64,000 bases of DNA from Glandiceps talaboti (Eukaryota > Hemichordata > Enteropneusta > Spengelidae): contig NC_135569.1 in NCBI RefSeq assembly GCF_964340395.1, positions 8,406,540 to 8,470,539 of the forward strand. The letters are read 5' to 3'. The position numbers were made by a program, and so were the translations under genes. Under the pieces are notes generated by a model. It was not told the origin of the DNA. It worked only from the letters and a program-made list of their open reading frames with translations, and searched no databases. Below, one piece after another: positions 1-64,000 of the stretch (position 1 is the stretch's first letter; each line of letters opens with the position of its first letter).

Positions 1-43
1 TGTGTATAACTTTAAATCCATGTTTTGTTTGTGTGTGTCATAG

Positions 44-6515
<6,472 letters not shown>

Positions 6516-8645
6516 TGTGACTTGCGCCCTCTAGTGGCTGGGGATTGCTAGGTTTTCAGTGACTGGAAGCCACAGGAGCAGTACACTGATATGTTGTATA
6601 CTGGGTTCATTTTGTGCATGATACTCACCACCATTGCCTGAACATTGCTTTGTTACCAAATATAATATTCAAGATTTGGGTGACTTGTCGTATTCTAGAT
6701 GACAGATAACAAGGTGATGTCGACTTTTTATAAAACTGAGCACTGATCAAAAGATTTCTCAAGACAACTTATCAATGAATTCTTAAATGGATATATTATT
6801 ATTGGGTATTGTGTACCTTACATAGTTACATTCTAATAGGCTCTCCTGGGTCTGTTTGTCATCCTGCTTTCACTGTTCTTGCTTTTAAACGCGAGTCTTC
6901 TGCTTCAAGAAAGAAATCCAGTTTTAGATATTGATCTTCAGAAACATGACCAAGTTCTTGTACTAAGGACTCATTGGTAGATTCAAAGTTTTAGTTTCTA
7001 TTTATTTATTTTCGCTGAGAACAGAACATTCAGAAATAGAAATTAACAGCTGTGGTTTTATTATCAAATTGAACTTTTGTTCCAAACAAAAAATTTGAAA
7101 ATTTTACCTGAAATTTTCAAGCATACTTCAGTCTTTATCAACAGATTGACTGACTATTCAGAACATGTGACCTTACCAAATTTCCATTTGAAGCTGTGAT
7201 TTAGAGATAACTGAAATTATGTACATACAGTATCAGTAACAAATGTAATTTACAATAATTATTTTCACGCTTCCTACATTTCTTTTCCAGTTTCTGGACA
7301 TTTCGAAAAACGTTTACAATTAGATGTCATTCTCAACATTTTTCTTCTTTCAACTAAGGAAAATATGAGTGACCTAAGGGGGCTTTGTCACTACTAGTCA
7401 CTAGATGGGTAGTGACAACCCTTTAGGTCACAAGTATTTTCCAGTAGAATGAAGAAAAATATTGGAGAAAAACATAATTATACCAGCGCAGTAATATCGA
7501 AGACAAATCAGGGAAAGTAATGGTAATTTTGAATGTTTTGACTTAATTTCAAACACAGCAGAACCAGTGACGTAGACATGTGTTGTCATGACACAAACAC
7601 GCGCTGTCATGACATAGAATGACCAGAGTATATATTCCATATTTTTTGTTCAGCTTGGTTCATGCATGGTACAATACTACTTATATCTATCATTTACTTA
7701 TGTCTTTGAGTTATTCCTTCGTACCTCTTTCATCCATCAGAAATTTGAGCAAAAAACTAGTTGACTGGAATGCTATAGTACCATGTCACAAAAGCCATAA
7801 CACTTTGTGCAAGATATATTCTCAGTTGCTCTTTTATTTTTGTCTGGAAAAAATTACCATAAATTAATATGTATGAATATGCAAGTTGTTACTGCTGCAG
7901 AGAACTCTGCAGGCACTCTTGTAAATGCCCCAAGTATGCTACACTTGCACTCACCTCTCATATTATTGATATCACATGATATGTTATATCATGTGATACT
8001 AGTACTTTTTCCAAGAACATGGCAGTGAGTACAAAGATATGGCACTCCAACGTACATGTAAATTTTACATCTTTAAAATCGGTTACCATAGCTACTGAAA
8101 TTTAGCATGGAAATGTCTCTGACTGTGTACAGCAAAAGTGTTTTTATTTCCAACAATTTGATAAAAAAACCTTGTATTTACAGTGAACCAGAATGAATCT
8201 ATATATGCCAGGATTCTAGAAGTAGTTAAATTTTCGAGTTATTGAAAGCCATCAAATATGTTGGCAGAAGCAAGGCATCATAAGCTATATGAAATAATAT
8301 TAAGTTTTTGATGACAGGATTATTGATAATGAGATGTATATCTACTTAAATGGCCAAGGATTCAATCCTAGGTTTTTACATTAGTGTTATCTGATCAGTG
8401 CACCCATAAGGATAGCCATAGAATTAGCCATAGATAAGCCATAGAATTATTTTTTGTTCTAGACCAACTTTTCAGTAGCTCCATGAATTGCTTGCTATGA
8501 AATATTATAAAAGTTACATTTTGGGGCATTTTATCGTGTCATGCTGGGAATCTCATGCGGTAAAAATGAGTTCTACTTGAATGTGCAATATTGTGTCATT
8601 TGAATGACTTCGATGCAGTTGACAAAAGTCTGTCTGATACATTGT
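6516..8645 (+). other. 3' UTR and downstream flank of gene 1
   Basis: About 2.1 kb without a coding exon I can support. The first part must be 3' UTR, but no AATAAA was seen. A partial family B element (about 7890-7990) is recognisable by 'gagaactctgcaggcactct'. Otherwise I see no clear structure. Confidence 0.6.
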
Positions 8646-8648
8646 GTG

Positions 8649-9020
8649 TTAACCCAGCTGTATAAATGGGGACCTGTAGGACAGAGATTGTTATGTGAAG
8701 GAGTTGATAATGTGTGCACTTAGTTGCAATATTACCATTGTACCCCAGTTAAACCAGCTGAATAAATGGGGACCTGGTAGGACAGAGGATGTTATGTGAA
8801 GGATTCTGCTAACTTAGTGGCTGTACCACCACTGTACCCCAGTTAAAGCAGCTGAATAAATGAAATTTGTAGGACAGAGATTGTTATGTGAAGGATTCTG
8901 TTAACTTAGTGGCAGTACCACCATTATGCCCCAGTCAACTCAGCTGTATAAATAAGGACCTGGTAGGACAGAGGTGTTTATCTGAAGGAGTTAGTCCTGT
9001 GAGTTTAGTGGCAGTATGAC
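8649..9020 (+). repeat. SINE-derived tandem array, four units of about 95 bp
   Basis: Four consecutive units each contain 'cagctgtataaatggggacc' (or cagctgaataaatg) followed by 'ggacagag-ttgttatgtgaagg'. The same block occurs once inside the full SINE at 60021-60357 and inverted at 47431-47560. An internal SINE segment has therefore been tandemly amplified here. Confidence 0.8.
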
Positions 9021-9360
9021 TGATATGGGAGGGAAGTATTAAAGATTTTGTGCTACAGGGGTATTTCTTGTACAATAATTTGAGTACAATTTTATTTGTG
9101 GGAAAGTTCTTTGTAAAAATGTGTATAAGTAATAGTTTAATGTGTACAATACCTTAATTCCTTCAACTTATAAACAGAAAATATATAATACAGTTATCGA
9201 TACATTTTTATAAGAGAAAGTGTTAACCAAGGAGCACAAGTCAGTGAATATATTGACCAATTTCTGATGTAATCGGAGAAAACAATGTTGTTTATTATCA
9301 AATAACTTACTAGTTAACTAAATGAGATTCTGTTTTTTAAAGTTACTGTTACTTTGTAGA

Positions 9361-9775
9361 GAGAGAGAGAGTACATGATGACTTAGCTCAGCTTGATGAC
9401 TGAGGACAACTTGATGACTTAACACAGGTTGACTTAGCACAGCTTGATGACTGAGCACAGCTTGATGACTGAGCACAGGTTGATGACTTAGGACAGGTTG
9501 ACTTAGCACAGGTTGATGACTTAGCACAGGTTGACTGAGCACAGCTCGATGACTTAGCACAGGTTGATGACTTAGCACAGGTTGACTGAGCACAGCTCGA
9601 TGACTTAGCACAGGTTGATGACTGAGCACAGGTTGACTTAGCACAGGTTGATGACTTAACACAGCTTGCTTTACTGAACACAGCTTGATGACTGAGCACA
9701 GGTTGAGCACAGGTTGATGACTTAGCACAGGTTGACTGAGCGCAGGTTGATGACTGCATAGCTTGATGACTTAGT
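9361..9775. repeat. Minisatellite of 15- and 18-bp units
   Basis: Units 'ttgatgacttagcacagg' (18) and 'ttgactgagcacagg' (15) alternate irregularly about 25 times. It opens frames of 123-136 residues on the minus strand (Ser/Cys- or Val/Leu/Ser-rich) which I treat as artefacts. Confidence 0.92.
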
Positions 9776-9940
9776 ACAATTAGACCAATGAGATCTTAAA
9801 AGCTGCAATAGCCGAGTCGGTACCCAATATTATCACTTTTATGCTAGTGACGGTGCAATCATTCTTTATACATGAAAGTGTGAGATCACACAGTATCAAT
9901 TAACAGAAATTTGCTGTTTAAGATAAACATGTGTAATAAT

Positions 9941-10129
9941 AACAGAACCCCATGCCATGTGAATTCTAGTCTGGGAACTCAGGGGGTATTTGCACTCATG
10001 CTTGCAGTGTTTTCTGCAGCACTTTCACTCAGTATGCTCATAACTGTACAGCTGTAGAGAACACTGCAAGTACTCATTCAAATACCCCAAGTACACTACA
10101 CTCGTACTTGCATGTCACAGGATTCTGTC
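9941..10129. repeat. Family B inverted-repeat element
   Basis: Starts 'aacagaaccccatgccatgt' and ends with the inverted 'catgtcacaggattctgt'. Internal 'cttgcagtgtt' and 'aacactgcaag' are also inverted. Copies at 19672-19850, 23442-23590 and 37453-37602, with partial ones near 27130-27250 and 53165-53250. A MITE is likely. Confidence 0.75.
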
Positions 10130-10719
10130 AAACTTGTGTCAAAAAGTTGTCCACAATGTTACAGTTACAGTTATTACAACTTATAGAATCTTATTTTAAT
10201 ATCATAACCACAAACTTCCAAATAATATGTCGTATTCTGTATTTCGTAATGTCTTCCACTTTTGTACTTTTGTAGCACCACTTCTCCTGTTGGACAATTT
10301 GATGACAAAAAAGAAAAAAGTACCTTGATGGGGACATTGTATCCACCCTTGTAGATATATGGTAATAGATAAATATTCCTCCAATATACTTTTCTACTTT
10401 TTAAAGTGGTTTGCAGATAATGTTTTTTAAAATGAAACTTGGGAGTAATTCTTATTGTTGACAGATGTATGAGCCACACTGCCCGTGTCAAAAACATACA
10501 ATTGTTATGGTAACTTCTTTGATGAAATGAGAAAAAATTCATATTTTTATTAATTCTCTAGACTGTGACTTTGTTGTAAATATGGTACTCACTACTATTG
10601 TAGTCTTAAAATGTTCAGTTATGTGTGAGTAAGTTATTTGAAAGCAAATTTTGTGGCAGTTGTATATACTATCTTTGTCCATAACTGTTCAGACACATGT
10701 CGATATGTAACTAAAGAAG

Positions 10720-11420
10720 TCTGCAAATTTTGGCAGGAAGAGTGATATGTGTTGTCAAATATTTGTTCAAACTTGTTACAACACATGTCCAAATGTTACT
10801 AAAGAAGCCTGCTAATTTTGGCAGACAGAATATGTGTTGTAAAATATTTGTTCAAAATTGTTACAACACATGTCCATATATGTACCTAAAGAACAAACAT
10901 TGTTGTCTGCAAATTTTGGCGGGAACAGTGATATGTGCTATAAAATATTTGTTCAAAATTGGTTACAACACATGTCCATATATACCTAAAGAACAAAAAT
11001 TGTTGTCTGCAAATTTTAGTGGGAATATGTGCCATAAAATATTTGTTCAAAATTGTTACAACACATGTTCATAAGTAACAAAAGAAGTCTGCAAATTTTG
11101 GCGGGAAATATGTGTTGTAAAATATTTGTTCAAAATTTCTACAACACATGTCCATATATACCTAAAGAACAAAAAATGTCGTCTGCAAATTTTGGTGAGA
11201 AAAGTGAAATGAACTATAATGAATTTGTCCAAAATTGTTAGGACACATGTTAATGGGTTTCTGAAAAACAAATTGTACAGTCTGCAAATTTTGGCGGGAA
11301 AAGTTATATCTTCTATCGTTGTCAAAATTGCTTTGCCAAACAGGTTGTAGTTTGCCAATCTAGTCTGTCAGTTGTAGTCTGCCACTTGGAGTCTGCCACT
11401 TGTAGTCTGCCAATTTTGTG
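10720..11420. repeat. Variable 70-100 bp tandem repeat, about seven copies
   Basis: 'ctgcaaattttggcggga', 'aaaatatttgttcaaaattg' and 'ttacaacacatgtccata' recur in order at about 10723, 10812, 10907, 11008, 11090, 11182 and 11281, degenerating into 'tagtctgccac' repeats. Frames of 62-114 residues here are repeat artefacts. Confidence 0.88.
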
Positions 11421-11893
11421 CACGAAGAGTGATAACCACCATTGTTGTCCAGAACTTTACAGGTATATATTGAAAAGTTATTGATAAGCAAAACTTTTCT
11501 CCAAATTTTGGATGGCAAAAAATTACATCTAAATTACATCTACATGTACCATATTTTTCTGTCTCCAAAATTGTTTGAATATATGATGCCAATGAGTACA
11601 TTAAATAATAAATTATTGTCAACAACTTTTGGCAATAAAAGATGAAATTTATGAACCTAGTTCAAATTGAACACCATCACTCATCACGCATACAGTGTGA
11701 CTGGATGATAAAACTGGAAAATAAAAGATTTCTTCATAAATAATTTCTTTGCAGGAAAGTTTGACAAGGTAAACTGAAGTTGTGAATTGATGCAATGATG
11801 TCATGTCGAATACTCCAACTTAACAAATAAGAATGGGCTGGTGCAAATTAGTATCATTTCAGAGATTGCTTTATGTAAAGATAGATTTATGAT

Positions 11894-12032
11894 GGAAGGT
11901 CAAAGGTCAGCATTATTGAAAGTGCTTTCTTATTGGAGGAGTCAAAGGTCAGCATTATTGAAAGTGTTTTCTTATTGGAGGATTCGAAGGTCAAAGGTCA
12001 GCATTATTGAAAGTGCTTTCTTATTGGAGGAA
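11894..12032 (+). promoter_or_regulatory. Triplicated unit with DR1 nuclear-receptor-like sites
   Basis: Three copies of 'caaaggtcagcattattgaa' + 'agtg(c/t)tttcttattggagga'. Two carry a perfect DR1, AGGTCAAAGGTCA (11897-11909 and 11988-12000); the third has GAGTCAAAGGTCA (11939-11951). DR1 is the site of HNF4 and RXR-type receptors. It lies about 3.7 kb upstream of the gene 2 start codon. Binding is not shown. Confidence 0.5.
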
Positions 12033-12285
12033 TCTCACTTTAAGTAAATTTATTTATTTATCCTATTCTGTATTTACTTTATTGTTTCCTAAAGTGATAC
12101 AGTCTTTTTAACTTTATAGAGAAGATCTTAGAAAGCAGCTACATCAAATAAATTACATGTTTCTTTAAAAACTAGAACATCATGTTACTTTGTAGTATAT
12201 TGGAGGATTGGTGATATTCTCAATAAAGGTCTTGAATTTTTATATTTATAAAAGTTTTATTTCTTCAGCTCCAAGGGGGTGTTGG

Positions 12286-12342
12286 ATGTATGTATGTATG
12301 TATGTATGTATGTATGTATGTATGTATGTATGTATGTATGTA

Positions 12343-12379
<37 letters not shown>

Positions 12380-12570
12380 ATGTATGCATGCATGCATGCA
12401 TGCATGCATGTATGTATGTATGTATGTATGTACAAATGTATGTATGTATGTATGTATGTATGTATCTATGTATGTATGTATGTATGTATGTATCTATGTA
12501 TGTATGTATGTATGTATGTATGTATGTATGTATCTATGTATCTATGTATCTATGTATCTATGTATGTACA
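12286..12570. repeat. (ATGT)n microsatellite with (GT)n and (ATGC)n blocks
   Basis: Long ATGT tetranucleotide tract interrupted by GT and ATGC runs and 'atct' variants. All Met-Tyr-Val-Cys frames here are artefacts. Confidence 0.97.
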
Positions 12571-12799
12571 TAGGGAGGGGGGAGGGAATTTGTGAGCCAT
12601 CACATCCTAAAGCTGTCTGCGGAACATTAATGACAGTTTTATGGACTTTATATTGTTTATCCAGAAGTACATTATATTACACTTTAAATATACTGAAACA
12701 TGATTTAGGTGTGGTAGAGTTTCTGATTACACCACAAACGTGGTTGTTGAGCCACCATGGAAATATTGGCGAACAGGCAAATGAAACCACTTCAAAGTA

Positions 12800-15659
12800 A
12801 AACACGCCCTCTATGGTGGGTTATGATAATTATATTCGTTATACCAGCAATGACTATACATGAAAATATTTTATTTAATGATTGAACAATACGTCAAAGT
12901 TGCTATATATGTTGTGTGTATATACAATAGAAACTAATAACTCGATAAGACAACGGTTTATATAACGAATGTATGTGTGGATGTGTTTGTTTCCAATACA
13001 TAAGGAAATAAGAATCGAACCTTATATTGGTTCTACGAGTTTCATGTGTATTATTTGTTACTTTTCACCATAATACGTCAGAATTACGTCATGTCGCATT
13101 GGATATGATTAAGTTTACTCAGTTAAGACGATATTTATAGGGTGTTTGTGTTACAGTTCCGAGACTTTTGGAATTGATGACTATTATTTCAGACCACTAC
13201 TATATATGATGCAAGGTGATATGTGGTGGTGACAGATCTGGATACCTTCAAACTAAATTACACGTACGTCGTGATGATTTACGTGTTTTAAAAATAGTTC
13301 ACAAAGAAAAGAGAACTGAGAGATTTAAACCGAACAAGAGAGTTTGAAAACATATTTAACGAGCTGGACAGTAAATTTCAGTTTCAAAAACCACCGTCTG
13401 CCGAGTCAATTTGATTTAATTTACAATGTGAAAATGTGAGAAAAACTAATGAGGATCGAATGCCGCATTTTATGATAATTTCTCCACAGATTTTAGTATT
13501 CTTACCGATTTGGACACTGTTAAAGGTATAAATTTGATCTCATTGTAATTTTTATAAGTTCATTACAACATAGCATTAATGATAAAACGATAGAATAGAG
13601 GTTCTATCTGCAGTGTGGGCCTTGTTTCATATCCAAGAACCCTGGCGTACGGCGGCAAAGCATGCAAAGCAAGCAAAGCAGTACATGCGCGCGAAGCTGA
13701 GTTGAATTTATATAATATTTTCATTGTATGAATTTCATGCATTTGAAGGTTCGATGCAAACTACTCAAATTTATAAATGACAATGATATTTCGTTTTAGT
13801 GACAGTTCCTGGGAGATCTTATTGTTTGCACACTTTTGGAAACACTTTGTCAGAAAAATTATAATTGCCTGACTTCTTGTCAAAATATATGCTTCAAATT
13901 GTCAGAGTTTCACAGACACACAGAAAAAAGCAAACTTTCATTTTATCAAACTTTCATTTTATGATTAGCTTGTCGTAGGAAACCCCGATAAGTGAACACA
14001 AGTGAGTGACGTGTCATGAAACACTCTGCGGACACTGTGTATATACCACCTTGAGGGAGTGCCACTTGTGACGTCAAAGATGACCCTCACGCACATCAGA
14101 TGACCTTGGTGACCTGTGGAAGGATATATTAGTCCCCCTGGGACAGCGGTACCAAAAACTTGTACATTGACAACTCTGCACAATACGGCTCTTCCAAAGT
14201 TTACATTTACGAATATTTTAAAGGGAATTTATTGTTCTCACTGACGTCAAACTGTTCTAGGCTTAAGCTTACTTGTGGTTGAGTGGAGGGGTTTCATACA
14301 TATAGCCCGGACCTATGGCCTAGTTGCTCACCCCGGCCCCAAGCTTGAAGAAGCTAAGACTGTGCACAACTTTCAATCGTAATGCGATAACAATTTTTGT
14401 AGAGCATATTAAAGTCCTTTTGTGAGCATGACCTTCCTGTTTACTCTATATCTCAAAGTCTGTGTAATGCTGTTAGCTAGGATCGAGAGGGTTAAATTTG
14501 TAACTCTTCGATGTTGTCTCCTTTTAAAACAGTTGGTTCGGTCATGTGAATACACAGCAAACTTGCAACGTACTAGGCCTATATTTCGCTAAAATGTAAT
14601 ATTGCAGTTTTATATTTTTGTTTTGGAGCTGTTTAACACCTGGACGATACGAAATTGAAAAAATAAGGCTACAGCCTGGTTAATATATATTGCAGCCCTG
14701 GATTGCAGCTAACATTTGGTCGATCGATGTTCTGTACAGTCCTACCATTATTTAACGACCTGCAATTGAAACGAACGTGAAAAAAGTAAATATTTGTAAT
14801 ATAAGGAAATTGTATGATCGATTATGAATGTTTTCGGTTGATACGTTAAAATATTATTGTCTGGTGTTGTTTACTCACAGTTACACAGTTGGTGTATGAA
14901 TCATAGATACAAGGACATAAAAACACAGGATATACGCCTCTAGATTTAGTTATCATAAAAAACTTCGAACATTGTATAATTTTGTTTAACAACCGTTGAC
15001 ACTTAAAAACGTGTAGCCTCCCAATTCTGTGGTGATTCCATTGACTGTGTCTTCTATCGAATGTTTTGCTAATTAGCGTAGCTCTAATCATCAGCAATAT
15101 CATAACATGTAAATATGTGAGATTATTTTGATTTTTTGTGGCTTTTATTAACAAATTTACATTTTCGTTTGCTTTTTTTTGCTGTATATAGGCATAATGT
15201 GCAGTTTATCTCGCAGTAGGCCTTATTTTATATCGCATTTTTGAAGACCTAAACTTTCTGTGATATGTAAGCTTATAGACTGGAAGTCTGAGAGCATGTA
15301 ATTAAATAGCAATAAAAACATTAATTTTCGCAAATGTGTATATAAAATGCACAAACGTGAATTTAAAATATTGTTAATGAAATAGGGGATATGCAGGTAC
15401 ATTGTGAGTCAAGTATTGATATCGTAATATCTTTCAAGTCAAGTCAAGTCTGTTTTGGGCGCGTCGACAAGGGAGGGCGTCATAGTGCAAAGGTTATGCT
15501 CCCACTCAGGCTCTGGGCTGATGAGAATAACACAAACAGGGTAGGACGTATAACGCTACGTACACACGTTGCGCCGTTCATCGAGTTGTTAGACCATTAT
15601 GATAGCTGCCTTTTCCCATAGCAAGTTTATGTTACAAGGGTGACAGTATCACAGTGAAC
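12800..15659 (+). other. 5' flank of gene 2, mostly unique sequence
   Basis: About 2.8 kb with no recognised repeat family and no supported exon. The last 250 bases are relatively CpG-rich (e.g. GGGCGCGTCGAC near 15459). The promoter and 5' UTR of gene 2 are expected here, but no TATA box or 5' UTR splice junction can be assigned with confidence. Confidence 0.5.

Positions 15660-64000
<48,341 letters not shown>

Noticed and set aside
9318-9759. Minus-strand frames of 123 and 136 residues with SSTCAK or LSHQPV repeats
   Set aside because: Products of the 15/18-bp minisatellite, open in several frames at once.
10174-10542. 122-residue minus-strand frame
   Set aside because: No recognisable domain or splice structure.
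12208-12800. Frames of 101-173 residues, Met-Tyr-Val-Cys repeats
   Set aside because: (ATGT)n microsatellite.

Overview
This is animal genomic DNA: AT-rich, intron-dense, with GT-AG introns, tRNA-derived SINEs, foldback/TIR elements and many micro- and minisatellites. The repeat content and protein similarity suggest a marine invertebrate, perhaps a deuterostome, but I cannot name the species from the sequence.

Two protein-coding genes are supported, both on the + strand and both P5B-type (ATP13A family) P-type ATPases, the lysosomal/endosomal polyamine transporters. Gene 1 (44-6515) enters from the left and shows its last 11 exons: the end of the P domain with the hinge motif GDGAND, transmembrane helices M5-M10 and the C-terminal tail. 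Gene 2 begins at 15660 and leaves the window at 64000. It shows the N-terminus, the Ma helix, M1-M2 and the first part of the A domain with TGES. The genes lie head-to-tail and look like tandem paralogs, although their visible parts do not overlap in the protein.

Regions: 44-6515, gene 1 exons with short introns carrying microsatellites, tandem repeats and a foldback element. 6516-15659, intergenic: a tandem array derived from part of a SINE (8.65-9.02 kb), several minisatellites, a triplicated unit holding DR1 nuclear-receptor-like sites (11.9-12.0 kb), an (ATGT)n block, then about 2.8 kb of mostly unique 5' flank. 15660-15675, a 16-nt first coding exon (MSSDE). 15676-56569, a 40.9-kb first intron with no gene I can support, filled with SINEs, TTAA-flanked and other inverted-repeat elements, and a 48-bp minisatellite of about 27 copies (47.66-48.96 kb). 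56570-64000, the remaining gene 2 exons.

The most interesting features are in gene 2. Two neighbouring 135-nt exons (61367-61501 and 61992-62126), same length and same phase, encode alternative versions of the M1-M2 hairpin (26/45 residues identical). This looks like mutually exclusive splicing that would change the luminal mouth of a polyamine pump. Also, the 3' end of exon 3 is duplicated in tandem with its splice donor (57820-57941), so a second donor exists whose use would introduce a stop codon.
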